Shown here: piece by piece, positions 52,092 to 62,809 of the stretch | How the letters are laid out: each line of letters starts with the position of its first letter | Position numbering within the stretch: position 1 is the stretch's first letter | NCBI GenBank assembly: GCA_021401465.1 | Contig: JADDMT010000015.1 | Span: 310,001 to 374,000, forward strand | From: Teratosphaeria epicoccoides | Lineage: Eukaryota > Ascomycota > Dothideomycetes > Mycosphaerellales > Teratosphaeriaceae | Reading direction: 5' to 3' | Length of the DNA stretch: 64,000 bases | Made by a program: the position numbers and the translations under genes | Notes under the pieces: generated by a model | Database searches by the model: none | What the model was told of the DNA's origin: nothing | The model's input: only the letters and a program-made list of their open reading frames with translations

Positions 52092-53121
52092 AGTGCGTCA
52101 TGCTTTGATATGGTTGTCAACTCCCAAACGCCGCAAAGGAGTTGTAAATGCGCAAAGACGCGCATACCGGTGTGCAAGACATCGGCGATTGGCGTTCAGA
52201 GGGTCATATAAGACCGTGTTCGGGCAGCTGAAGAGCAAGGGCTGCGCGAAGGCGCCGTGTCGTTCTGAAAGGCATTGGATTCGTACGGCGTTGTACCAAA
52301 GTGACGAACAAGCGATTTTTGCCTCTGGTGAGCGCAGTTGAAATCCATGAGAAGCTTTCCAGAGTTGGCGTTCGAGCGACCAGGTCTGCGCGTTGGGCAC
52401 ATTCCCGGAATCCACGGCAAAATGTATGCAGCTAGCGAGAATCTATCGTACGATTCCCCTGGAGAATTGACATCAGCTCACAACGCGAGCTTTCAGAACA
52501 ACGAGATACTGTACGGCGCTCAAGGCTGCCGTTGGCCAATCCGTTACCAAGCAGGCATTGGGCAATCCAGCAAAGCGTATGTCGACCCGTCCTTGTTGTT
52601 CTCTGACTCCGAATGCATCGCCCACACGCTAATGTTGGCGAGACTACGGTGGTGCTAAAAGGATTGCGTGTTCGGTACAGGCATTGTTGCAGCGCCAGGG
52701 CCTCCGCTCCTTCCGCTTCAGGCACGCACGTGCGTCTTAGCCTCTGCATTATACCATTGATCACCTCTTCTGGTGTAGCGGCTTCGATTTGTTGGCTGCT
52801 CCGTCGGGAACTCGCTGCGAGTATGCTAATACCATGCGAGTGTTTGTGATACGCGCCCGCAATGGCGACTGGGCAAAAAATCCCTAGCTGCAGCGCATTC
52901 ACAACCACGGATGACGTGAGCAGTGTGCTCTCGGCTGTCGAGGTTTGGTAACACAATATCGAAAATGCCCTCATTACCATCATCCTCATACTGTAAAAGC
53001 ATCAGATCCATCCAGACCTGTCCTACACTTCTGCAACAGCCGCTACTACAGCCACCATCAACAGCAGACTCCACGACCCGAATGCAGAAGAACATCACCT
53101 CTACCCTCACGCTCCTCCAAG
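52092..53121. other. Intergenic region upstream of the zinc-finger gene
   Basis: A minus-strand frame at 52432-52989 (185 codons) is open, but has no family signature and overlaps the probable promoter of the next gene, so I do not call it. Nothing else recognised. Confidence 0.45.
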
Positions 53122-53677
53122 ATGAACTCTCGGGTCGCTGTGCGTGCCAAGGGTAGCAGCACCATGCGGTATACCTTGCCTCAGGGCGAGGAGCCCTACA
53201 TCTGCTGCCTCTGCGCGAAGAAGTTCAACAGCCGCTTCTCCTGCAAGCGCCACTTCGAGGAGTCCTGCTTCCAGGGCCACGGCTCGCCTCAAGGTTGTGC
53301 GTGGGATGACCATCCTTCGTGCCTTACAGCTATCAAGGGGCACGAGAGCGGCGTAGGCAGACCATTCTGCAGGCCGCAAGGACGGCTTTCAGGACGATGT
53401 CCTGCTCGCTGTGCTGTTGCACAAGGGCTGGAGGACTGTTGCTGCGATGCTGCAGCTCGACCAGGATGACTTGGGCAGGTGGTTGTCACGTGCACTGAGC
53501 AATTTTGCTCAGGCTCATGTTCTCTTGCCGGGTCAGAAGGAGAGCTCGTTCCGCAGGTCGTTCGGCTCGATGAGGCGTGAGCATGTGATGAAGGAGAGAT
53601 GGTGCACGCTGGAGTGCTGTCGGGATGATTGGGTGGGTATGTGCTATAACATCGCCACGCATCAAGTCGAACGCTGA
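53122..53677 (+). CDS. Orphan single C2H2-type zinc-finger protein
   Basis: Exons 53122-53293 and 53361-53677 are joined over a 67-nt intron in phase; a second acceptor 12 nt later (CTGCAG at 53372) also keeps frame, so four residues are optional. The protein has about 162 residues. The head is basic, then one finger: YICCLCAKKFNSRFSCKRHF followed by EESC, giving Cys2-His-Cys/His ligands at the usual spacing. The second exon encodes a helical region (DDVLLAVLLHKGWRTVAAML, DDLGRWLSRALSNFAQAHVL) and ends with a cysteine pair. I know no family with this combination. It could be a small regulator or adaptor. Exon 1 alone also reads on in another frame, so the intron matters for the C-terminus. 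Confidence 0.55.
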
Positions 53678-55113
53678 GCATGCCATCAAGGGTATTGGTC
53701 ATTTTTATCGAAGGCGTCCCAGCACAGGCAGGCGTTAAGATCAGGGGCACGCCGATATGAAGATAGATGCATATAATGGCATTGCTGAAAAGTCTGGCGA
53801 CTTGCTAGACATGAATTACATTCTTGTCACGGAAAATGCCGAATGTCCTCCGCATATGCATGGAGATCATCAGCATACAGTATGACGATCTGTTCCAGCT
53901 CGTTACCCTGCAGGCTATGCGCCTTGGGTCGATCGCCGTGCATTCAACCCCTGGATATGAGCTACGCCAGTCGATTCGAAGGTCCGTTCATCATGACTCG
54001 ACAACGATCGCAGAACCACCGGCCACTTGCAGCCGCGAAGAATACCTATCACATCGTTCTTTGACATCATGTGTGGTCCAAGACCTACATGCCCGGAGGG
54101 TGTGATCAGCAAACTACGGTTCGTGCACGCCTCCATCACAGCTCGATGGTGTGGCGCAGCGTCTTGAGCTAAAGGTACATCCGTGGTTGTCTTCTGTGTC
54201 AATCTGTCGAGGGAAGCATGGCACGCTCTTGTTTGTCGAGATGAAGCTAGTCCATGCTCTGTACTGGCGAACAGCTTCAGCTTGCGAGACTTGCCTTAAG
54301 AGATGGCCCGCTTCGGCACGGAGAACCATTGCCATCGTGTCGTGCTGTGACGCACAGGGGATCTTCTCAAGTGCGGAAGCAATCTGGGCCAGTATAGTTG
54401 TTATACTCGCATTGTCTTGCTAGAAGGGAGCAAGTAGCAGGCCCGAAATGTCACTTCGTAGATCTTCAATCCATGCAACACTTGCGCGCTCGCACGATCA
54501 AGGCTGAGAGCCATCCTGGTAGCCCTGCGATGCCACTGGCTGGCACCAATAGCAAAAGGTTTGCCACTGCATGAGGTATGACCTCGCGGCGCAAGTGCAG
54601 ACATTGCACACTGACCTATGAACAGTTAGCAAGGCCTCCAGCATATCCTGACTGGCACTTTGTCGGTGAGTTGAAAGTTGCAAGCACAGCTGGTCCAAGT
54701 GCTCCGGCTCTGAGAATTGTCGTTTCTTGGGGGAGGTGGTTGGGATGGGCTTCACGTGTGTTTGGGACCATCGTGTAAACGTTCATCAGTCCTTGCTGTC
54801 TCAATACATTTCTCTGTCGATACACTCTCAATGCCGTCCCCTCTCGATCTCAAATTCCACCATAAATACTCCTCCACCCCTCAACCTCAAAACTCCATCG
54901 CTGTGTAAAACCCACACCTTAGCCCAAAGAACATTCATTGCTCAGACCCACACGGCTACCGAGAACATCTCCGTCCCCGCTACGATCCAAGCAAACACAC
55001 TACCATCAACTCTACCCGCCGCACTGCCACTCGTCCCGACTCACGAGCACGGGCCCCCCCCCTCGCCAATAAACCGGCAACTTGACCCCCGCACCTGCGC
55101 AACGGCGACGAGC
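53678..55113. other. Gene-poor region, nothing recognised
   Basis: About 1.4 kb with short frames only. From 54,780 to 55,080 the plus strand is very C/T-rich; on the minus strand this is the purine-rich 3-prime flank of the GH16 gene. Confidence 0.5.
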
Positions 55114-56256
55114 TCACGAAGTCCTCCCACCCGCCTGATACACCCGAACACTCGCAACATCCCAATACGCATCCCTGAAGTCCGCGGGCCGCGCCGCCAC
55201 ATACGCCTCGCAGGTCTCGAAGCCCGTGCGCTGCGCGCAGCTCTGCTGGCCCGGCACACTCGAGACGTTGAACTGCGCGCCCGCCCAGCTGCCGCAGAAC
55301 GTGGTGTCGAGGACGACCTGCAGCGCGGAGAACTTGGCCAGGAAGTCGCAGCCGCCGCCGCTGAAGTTCGCGAGAGGCGGCGCGCGCCAGGTGCTCGGGT
55401 CCGGCGCGCCGGCGGCGACGTCCGCGGGTACGTGCGCGCGCGGGAACATGTAGACGCGGATGCCGGCGGCGTCCCAGAGGGTCGCGTAGACGGCGCCGGA
55501 GGCGTTGTTGAAGGCGGGGCCCGCCGTCGCGTGGCGGGAGGGCGGGTCGCCGGGGAGCGAGAGGTCGGCGGTCGACGGCGCGACGATGCCGCAGCCGCTG
55601 TTGGCGTCTGAGGGCCCGCAGTCCGCGTCGCTCAGCCGGCCCAACATCGCGGTCGAGGCGTTGGCGACGCGGCAGCCCGCCGCCGTGTGGAGCGTGACCT
55701 GGTTCATGGTGTCCAGGTTCACGCCCTCGAGGATGTCCACCTCGCCGGACTGCGGCCAAGTGCCGTTCGTGCCCAGCAGCCAGAGCGCGGGCCAGGTGCC
55801 GCACGCGGTGCCGATGGGCATGTGGTTGATGTCCGCGATGAAGAGCCCGCCGCCGGAGAAGGTCGCGTTCGTCGCGATCCGCACCGAGTCCCTTCCAGAT
55901 GCCGAAGAGCCGGTGAGATTGGTGTGGTAATCCACGCCGATGTAGGCGGAGCTGGAAGTGGTGTTGGAGCCGGGATGGCTGATGAAGCCTGCCAGATTCT
56001 TCGACAGGGCGTCTGATCGAGACTGATAGCTGACGTATCCGTTGGTCGGGTCGGCGGCGGAGAAGAAGTCCCAGCCGGAGAAGAAGGAGGGGCCGGAGTA
56101 GTCGGCCACGAGCTTGTAGGTGCTGTTCGACGAGGTTGAGGTGCTGCTTGATGCGGCGGCAGAGGAGGTGGGAGCAGCGATAGCCAGGCTGCTGAGGACG
56201 GTAGAGACGACCAGCGCCTTACCCAGCGTGGTTGAAGTCCTAGACATGGCGCGCAT
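55114..56256 (-). CDS. Secreted GH16 beta-glucanase-like glycoside hydrolase
   Basis: A 380-residue intronless protein. A signal peptide (LGKALVVSTVLSSLAIAAPT) is followed by a Ser/Thr linker and a GH16 domain. The active-site signature is SGEVDILEGVN at about 169 to 179, with nucleophile and acid/base glutamates in E-x-D-x-x-E order. ACGTWPALWLLGTNGTWPQS precedes it and LDTMNQVTLHTAAGC follows. This fits the fungal endo-1,3(4)-beta-glucanase branch acting on glucan of plant or fungal walls. Several cysteines and many N-glycosylation sites suit an extracellular enzyme. No GPI tail. The start may be the first ATG or the one three codons on. Confidence 0.9.
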   Translation of the reverse strand: MRAMSRTSTTLGKALVVSTVLSSLAIAAPTSSAAASSSTSTSSNSTYKLVADYSGPSFFSGWDFFSAADPTNGYVSYQSRSDALSKNLAGFISHPGSNTTSSSAYIGVDYHTNLTGSSASGRDSVRIATNATFSGGGLFIADINHMPIGTACGTWPALWLLGTNGTWPQSGEVDILEGVNLDTMNQVTLHTAAGCRVANASTAMLGRLSDADCGPSDANSGCGIVAPSTADLSLPGDPPSRHATAGPAFNNASGAVYATLWDAAGIRVYMFPRAHVPADVAAGAPDPSTWRAPPLANFSGGGCDFLAKFSALQVVLDTTFCGSWAGAQFNVSSVPGQQSCAQRTGFETCEAYVAARPADFRDAYWDVASVRVYQAGGRTS

Positions 56257-57178
56257 TCAGTTGTTGATGATTTTTGAGTAGAGAATCCAGCAGTTCGAGC
56301 CCACCGTGCGAGCGTTTTTGGTACTGTCGTAGATAGTGACCTTGATCGCGTAACGATCGTGCGCAAAGTCTTGCTCTGTGTAATCACCGTCGTTTCGAAT
56401 CTGTAAAAGTGTAGGGACCCAGGATCCTGCTGGAGACTTTGGCGTTAAAATGTAAGCAGTGGCGAGCGAGGAACACAATTGCGAGGTGTGAATTGAAGTA
56501 GTGAAAGCACTCAAAGCGTCTTCCACACGCCCAACAAAGAAAGTCCTTTCGTGAAAGACGCGAGACAATCGTCGGTCCTTGGAGACAATGGGGGAAGCCT
56601 TCACAATCTGTCCGGTGACGTCGTCAACAGCAGTGACCGCGTGGAAGTCTTGCTGGCAGTGACAGCAGCGAATGTGAAGTGAACTCGCAGCGTCCAGCCG
56701 CCGGCGTGAAGGAATGATCGTGACCTTTGCCAGCAAAGAGTGTCCCACGCAAACAGATGTCAAAAGTGATACTGCAGACCTGATCAGCACAAGCAGGGAA
56801 GTCGGGATGTAGAAACCGTGGTGGAAGAGTAAGGATAGTCAAGAACGGCGACGAAAGGGATCCACTCGATATGTTTCGCTGCATCAATCCCCTGGTATTA
56901 TTCGTGTCGTGAGACCCCTCAATCATACTGTACACGCGCACACAAACACGCACACACACACATACACACAGAAAGACGCTGCCGCCGCCGCCGCCATCGA
57001 AAGATATTCCACAGACTCGGTCGTGTATGTGGACGTGGTGGAGTGGAAGGAGGAGTAGTGCGTCTCAGCGCTCTGCATTTTGCCGCGCTGCGAGCCAATC
57101 AAGCGGAATCAGGCACGCCAAGCCGAAGCACAGGGGCGAGTGCAGCTCGGTACGCGCTCACTCGTGCGCTCGCTTCTG
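56257..57178. other. Intergenic region with microsatellites
   Basis: It contains the GH16 promoter, including an open 177-codon frame that ends directly before the GH16 start and is probably not a gene, and two simple repeats (separate entry). It also holds the 3-prime flank of vts1. Confidence 0.5.
56931..56995. repeat. CA-type and GCC microsatellites
   Basis: A CA/AC-rich run (56931-56970, imperfect) is followed by five GCC units (56981-56995). Simple repeats in noncoding DNA, likely variable in length between isolates. Confidence 0.85.
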
Positions 57179-59124
57179 CTACAGCTGCCCGTTTTGCTGC
57201 GCTTCTCGCACTTGTTCAAAGACCTGGTGGGTTTCTGTTAGTACGCGCCTCCCATCGTGAGTTCGGGAGATGATGAAGTAAGTACCTTCAACAACTTCGT
57301 CCTCGCCCCCTTCGCGGCCACCCCCCGCTTCTCCAGCCCCTCCTCATCCAGCATCACCATATCCTGCCACTTCAAATCCTTCAAGTGATCTGTGTACTTG
57401 TGCAACCGTAACGTCCTCAACCAGTTCGGGATGTCCTTCAACAAATGGATGTCCGTCGGGTCCTCTGGCGGCTTGGAGCTGCCTCTCCGGCCTCGGGGAG
57501 AACGACCGCGCTGCATTTCGGAGGCGTCGGAGAGGTAGCCCGAGTGGTCCATGTGGCCGATGTTGAACCCGGCCGCGCCGACGGACAGCCCGGCCAGTCC
57601 TTGGCTGAGGGCCGACATTTGGCTGCCGTCGAAGGTGGAGAGGAAGCCGTTGTTTTGGTGCATTTGCACGGACATGCCGGTGTTGGTCCCCGGGGGGCCG
57701 GTGATGGCGATGCCGGGCGAGGCTGGACGGGAGCGACGGCCCTGCATGGCGGCGATCTGCTGTTGTTGTAAAGCCGCCGCCTGCTGAGGCGTCAAGATTT
57801 GGCCGTATTCGTTGGTCATCAGGATGTTGGAGGGGATGCCGGGTGACATGGGCTGCTGCTGCTGCTGCTGGCCCTCGGTCGATCGCGCGCGTCGAAACTT
57901 GCGCACGTCATCGAGTTGAATGCGATTGTTGACGGTTGATAACGCGGCCAGCTTCATCGCGGTCGCGTTGGCCACCATGTCCGCCTGACTCGCGCCGCCC
58001 TGATTGAAGTTGGGGACCATGGGCGTATTCATCGCCGACGCCCAGCTCCCCCCGGCCGCATACGGCGAGAGAATGCCCGCCCCCAGCTGCGTCGGGTCTG
58101 CCGCCACGTTGGTGCTCTGAATATTATTGTCGCTCGACAGGGGAAATGGTCGTGACGTCCTCACGCCTGCCGACTGCGGCGGCGGGCCCAGGTTGAATTG
58201 ACCCATGGGCGCCGCCTGCTGGCTGGCGGAAGACTTGGGCCGGCCGATGGGAGGCTGGTTTTCGGATGGGGTGTTTTGGGTGCGCCACGGACCATCCGGG
58301 ATCCCATTGTTCTTCTTGGGCGCATCTTCCGGTGCGGATATGGTGGGCGCCACGAACGAGCCCCGCTCACCCACGGCACTATTGCGGTTCGAGTGCGGCA
58401 CAGTCCCCGTCGTCTTCTGAAACTCGGCCTTCTGATCTTCAATGGCGTTTGCAGCATCCGGAAACATGGATCTGATGGTGGTGGCATCCAGGCCGGAGTT
58501 GCGCTTGGCGCCGGGGGAGGGCGGGGGCTTCGCTCCCAAGCCCAACGAGGCTCGTGATCCCTCGACGTTCAACTTGTTCATGGCGTCGTTCATGCGTGTC
58601 GACATGGGATCCTTCTCATTGAACGCGGCGGGCGAGAGCACGCCCGACATGGGGTGGCTCTTGGCCATCTGCTGCAGGACCTGTATGAAGAACCTGATCT
58701 GCACCTGGGTGGTCTGCTGCAGCAAGGCATACAACGCCGCCGTCCTTTCCGGCTCGCTGAGCACGCGGAACCACTGTTCGATGGCGCTGAGCTCGTCCTT
58801 GAAGTCCTGATCGAGTGTCGCCGCGGCCATTTCCTCCAACGTTGTCTCGTACTGATCAATGTCGGCAATCCACTGCTGAGCCACCTTTTCTGCGGCGTCG
58901 TCGGGGTTCCCCGTATTGGCGCCCTGCTGCAGCTGACTGAGGTACACTTCGGACGCCGGGCGGATGCCTCGGTTGGCCAAGGGGGACATGTTGGAGAAGG
59001 CTCCCATGTCGGCGGAGGCGCGGAGCTGATGGCCGGAACCCAGAGCGGTGCGGGGCGGGCGCAGAGTCGAGCTGGTGGCGGCGGGGGTGCTGTTGCGGTC
59101 GCCGATGATGTTGCTGGCAGACAT
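57179..59124 (-). CDS. vts1: Vts1, SAM-domain RNA-binding protein (Smaug homologue)
   Basis: Two exons, 59124-57286 and 57223-57179, with a 62-nt intron that has a perfect TACTAAC branch site and CACCAG acceptor; 627 residues. The short last exon encodes VFEQVREAQQNGQL, the normal end of fungal Vts1. The N-terminal region (VAQQWIADIDQYETTLEEMA, ELSAIEQWFRVLSEPERTAA) is the conserved helical Vts1 domain. A long Ser/Pro/Gln-rich linker with a polyglutamine run precedes the SAM domain at about 553 to 620 (DIPNWLRTLRLHKYTDHLKD). Vts1 binds hairpins with a CNGG loop and recruits the deadenylase. Retention of the intron replaces the last 14 residues with a different 15-residue tail. Confidence 0.93.
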
Positions 59125-59572
59125 GGTGGTGGTGGGGAGGGCGGCGGGCGGGAGCGAGGGCGGGCGCGGCGGCAGGCTTGTGATTCAGAGACAGCGAGGG
59201 TGCGGAATTATGCGGAGCGAGTGTGGAGGGGAGGGTGGGTCGGGAGGTGGGTAGGTAGCGATAGGGGGCGTGTCGAAGGGACCTGCAGTGCCTGCTGACC
59301 TCAAAGGTATTCGACGCAGCGCGCAAGAGGGAGGCCACAGTGGTGGACGGTGGACGGAGGGGCATTCGAAAAAAGGGACAGTGAGTGACAGGAATTAGCA
59401 CCAAGCGGAACCCGGACCCGGACGGGAGACACAACACGTGACCATCTCGTGTTCTGAACCTGAGTCGTGCTGCTCTGACTCGCGCGCTTCTACTGAGTCA
59501 TGATCTCATGGACGGAGCTATGAATCATGATGGGCAGCTCTAACCGACCTAACATCCCTGCCATGATACAGC
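59125..59572. promoter_or_regulatory. Divergent promoter of vts1 and the DUF3074 gene
   Basis: 448 bases between divergent starts. No distinct motif named. Confidence 0.45.
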
Positions 59573-60406
59573 ATGCCCCTTCCCTTAATATCCATGCGAG
59601 CGCTGAAGCCCACACAGCTTCCGTCCCACCCCGACCTCGCCGCCCAACAGTCCGACCCCCCCTCCCTCCCCACCCTCGACCACTTCCTCACCGCCGCCCT
59701 CTCCGAAGGCGAAGACTTCATCACCACCTACCTCCCCCAAAACTTCTCCCCCAAAACCACCAAATCCTCCTCCCCCGCCTCCGCCCCCATCCAGATCCTC
59801 GCCCACGACCGCACCCTCGACCACCACCCTCCCGAAGCCTGGTTTGCCCGCACCTCCCTCCACGAAAACGCCGCCATCCCCGGCACAGCTTCCTGGGACG
59901 AATTCGACGCCACCTTACGCGTGAACCACAGTCAACATGAACAAGACTACACCCCCGACGTGCAGGAAGCGCATCGCCTCCTCGCCTGGGACATCCCCGC
60001 CTCCGCCGCCGGCGCGCCCAAATACACAGATATCACACTGAACGTGGTGGAAATGCGCCACAAGATCCCTCCACCTCTCAACCACCGCGTCTTCTCCGTC
60101 CTCGTCGTCACCGCTCGCATCGCCTCCCCTCTGCCCTCCTTCCTCGTCGTCCAGATCCCCGTCGACCTCGCTGGAGTCCGGGGAGCAAAGTACTGGGATG
60201 AGAAAAAGGTCACGCAAGGGGTGTACTGTTCGATCGAACGAGGGGAGCTGGTGGATGACGGGCGCAAAGTGAAGTGGCAGATGGCGACCGCGAGTGATGC
60301 CAAGGGCGTGCTGCCCATGTGCGTGCAGAAACTGGCGCTGCCCGGGGCCGTGGCGAAGGACGTGGGGCTGGTCGTCGGGTGGATATCCAAGAAGAGGGGC
60401 GCGTAG
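59573..60406 (+). CDS. DUF3074 (START-like) domain protein
   Basis: A 277-residue intronless protein. The pattern is that of fungal DUF3074 proteins, an SRPBCC/START-like fold expected to hold a hydrophobic ligand. Visible pieces are LDHFLTAALSEGEDFITTYL, the WFARTSLHENAAIPGTASWD segment, EMRHKIPPPLNHRVFSVLVV, SFLVVQIPVDLAGVRGAKYW and VYCSIERGELVDDGRKVKWQ. The ligand and role are unknown. The ATG seven codons on is an equally good start. Composition shifts from C-rich to G-rich third positions at about 60,170. Confidence 0.83.
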   Translation: MPLPLISMRALKPTQLPSHPDLAAQQSDPPSLPTLDHFLTAALSEGEDFITTYLPQNFSPKTTKSSSPASAPIQILAHDRTLDHHPPEAWFARTSLHENAAIPGTASWDEFDATLRVNHSQHEQDYTPDVQEAHRLLAWDIPASAAGAPKYTDITLNVVEMRHKIPPPLNHRVFSVLVVTARIASPLPSFLVVQIPVDLAGVRGAKYWDEKKVTQGVYCSIERGELVDDGRKVKWQMATASDAKGVLPMCVQKLALPGAVAKDVGLVVGWISKKRGA

Positions 60407-60739
60407 GTGATTGCAGAAGAGGTGAACGCCGAGGGGAAAGATAGAATGGAGATACCCACGTTCTGAGAACCCACGAGAACATGCTACGATTGTGAGGGAG
60501 ACCTGCCATTCCCGTGCCTGCTCTCGATAACCATGCTCTCACCATGTCCTGCACTCGTCCATCCACTCCGTCCAGACCGACCCAGGAACCCTACCCGTCA
60601 ACCCCCAACGACTTCCCAATCACTCCACTCAAAACCCAACCATGTCCAGCATCCACCACCGTCTCCCGAATTCCCAACCCATCCCAGCCATCCCACCCTC
60701 GCGCCTCGCAACCCATCCCCCCTCCCCAAAACCACCATC
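60407..60739. other. C-rich intergenic stretch
   Basis: The plus strand is C/A-rich with CCCA and CCAC words; frames are open by lack of stops but have no recognisable product. It may be the 3-prime flank of the small secreted peptide on the minus strand. Confidence 0.5.
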
Positions 60740-61188
60740 CTACCCACACCAACAATCACATCTCTGGTCCGGAGTCGCCCACCCAGTATAATTCGTCATC
60801 GAGCACTACCACGCCACACATTAACATTAACCCCCTTATCGTCTCCAATCCCCCCGCCACAAGCAAAAAGACCCCCCAAAAAATCACACAAAAAGGAGGC
60901 GGTGGGAAGAAGGACCCGGAGACGAGCCTTTTTCCCAGCAGAACCCCGTCCGGCGTAACGTACCTTTGTTTTGCAATTGTAAATGCATCCCTCCGCGACG
61001 TTCGGGTCGCAGTTCCCCGGGCCCGGCCAGTCGGCTTTGCGGCAGTAGACGTTGTGCAGCGGGCCAAACCACATGTCGCGCTGCTGGAGCGCCGCGGCGG
61101 CGGCGGTGGTGGTGGTCGTCGTCGTCGGAGAGAGTGGCAGGGGGGTGAGGAGGAGGAGGAGGAGGGGGTTGGAGGAGGGGGGACGCAT
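60740..61188 (-). CDS. Possible small secreted cysteine-rich peptide
   Basis: Exon 61188-60964 (75 codons) starts MRPPSSNPLLLLLLTPLPLS, a leucine-rich signal-like segment. A Thr/Ala stretch follows, then a short region with four cysteines (VYC, GNCDP, EGC, YNC). A GTACGT donor ends it. The best downstream acceptor in phase (GGACCAG) lies 200 nt on and adds eight codons with three more cysteines, RCDCWCG, before TAG at 60740. The first exon is convincing as a secreted peptide; the second is uncertain. Without splicing the frame continues for 86 more codons into low-quality sequence. No family recognised. Confidence 0.42.
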
Positions 61189-62809
61189 GGTTTTGGGAGG
61201 TGGGTCGGGGCAGGTTTGAGTTGGGGTTGTTCTTCCGCGGCCGGGGACGAGGCGAGTGGGAGGTGTTGCGAGGATCTTTTCCACTTTCCTCGCTCTCTCT
61301 CTTTTTTGTCCAGGACAGGTGGGAAAACTCCCGTCTCCCTCAGATCCCTAGTCAGCCAGTCCTTTCCCGCTTCCAGAAGAAACCTTTCCCGCTTCCCCAG
61401 CCATCGGAGCGCGCGTGCGTCTTGCTCGATTGACCCATGGTAGACGGAGATTTCGGTGAGCGTACGGGCTCGGCGAGAGGCGCTGCGTCCGAGCGGGCCC
61501 TTGGCGCCGGGCTTTTTTTGGGGGGGGGGGGCAGGCTTTTGGCGTTGTTACTCGTGTGGTGGCGTGGCGGCTGCCGAGCACGATGGAGGTACGTCATGCG
61601 GTCTCGGGCTTGTCGAGGGCCGGATTATTTCTGGGGGGTTCGGTCTGTGGTGGGGCTCTTCTGGGCTCGAAGGGGGCGGTGTTGTGGTGGCGTTTGTGGT
61701 GGCGTCTTGCTGAGATGGTTTGAAAGGCGCGCGCCGGGGGGGGGGCGAGGGGTTTTGGGGAGTGCTGCGGGTAAGAGATGGGTGTGGATGTGCGTGTGGA
61801 GTTCGGCTTGGGTGGTGACGGCTCGGTGTTTTTGTGGGGAAGGGAGAGTGGGGTGTCTGAGATGGTTTATCTCGGCGACGAATCGAGCTGTGTGGTTGGT
61901 GGCTTCGGGGGTTTTCTTGCTGGGTTTGGCTATCGGGTGGGGATGGGAGGTCATGAGAGATAGGTTGTGGGGGTTTGAGATTCTGAGGTGAGCAGGGATT
62001 GGATGTGGGTTGGGAGCGACTAGGGAGGAGGAGTGGGAGTGCGATGGAGGGAGGAGATATGCGCGGGTGGAAGAAAATGGCATTTGTTAGTTTCGTGATG
62101 GGTGATGAGTCTATCAACGAGTCAACAAGTTCTTCGAATCCTTGAAGGTTTGGGCTCAAATGTGTCGCGAAGAAATCGTGCCACGGTCGTTCTTGGCGGC
62201 ATGCACTGCTCGGCCGCGACGCGTCTCCTAGATATGAGCGTGCCCAGCTCGTCTCAAGCAGCTAAACAGCCTGTACCTAATCGGCGTCAGCGGCGCTAGT
62301 GATTTCCTTTGCTTGTGTGAAGAGCGACAGAAAGACTGATTGATGAGGGAGGCTAGCATTTCGATCGGAGAGTAGCTTCTGTCTTAGGATCGATTCTCAA
62401 TCTCGCAGTGAGCCAAACTGGAAATGGTACTCAACAGCTGGCGATCTCATGCCCGGTGGCCAGCGGCGAGGCCCAGCAGAGATCGTCTCTTCCCAGGCCG
62501 CTGAAAGCTGGGCAGTATGGCAATTTGGCTGCTGTAGGTCTGCAGGTGGTGTAGAGACCGCGGGGACCCCCAGTCTTTCCGCAACCATGGAGTGTTGTGT
62601 ATCCGCGTAATGTCAATCCGAAGACGGAGGTGCACGACTGTTTGCTACAGGTTGCTCGGAGGGCAGCTGGTAACAGATAGCAATGGAGTGACAGGGCATG
62701 AAATCACCGAATCTCGCCGCGGCGTAGTGCACGACATTCCGCCGTCTTCCAGCCTCGCCCAAAGTGGTCGCAATGATCGACTGACATTTCGACTGACCTC
62801 CACACCCCA
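61189..62809. other. G-rich intergenic stretch with long G runs
   Basis: From about 61,130 to 62,070 the plus strand is strongly G-rich, with a run of 12 G at 61520-61531 and 10 G at 61736-61745. Open frames on both strands reflect this composition and have no family signature. 62,080 to 62,809 is of normal composition and holds only the 3-prime flank of clpP. No gene is supported. Confidence 0.5.

Noticed and set aside
52432..52989. 185-codon minus-strand frame
   Set aside because: A few protein-like stretches, but no family, no good start, and it overlaps the promoter of the zinc-finger gene.
54727..55611. 294-codon plus-strand frame
   Set aside because: Antisense of the GH16 gene in GC-rich DNA, Arg/Ala-rich, no signature.
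56257..56790. 177-codon minus-strand frame directly before the GH16 start
   Set aside because: It ends one base from the GH16 start, covers the region that must hold its promoter, and shows no family signature.
61548..62159. 203-codon minus-strand Pro/Ser/His-rich frame
   Set aside because: Open only because the strand is C-rich; no start context, no domain, no splice support.
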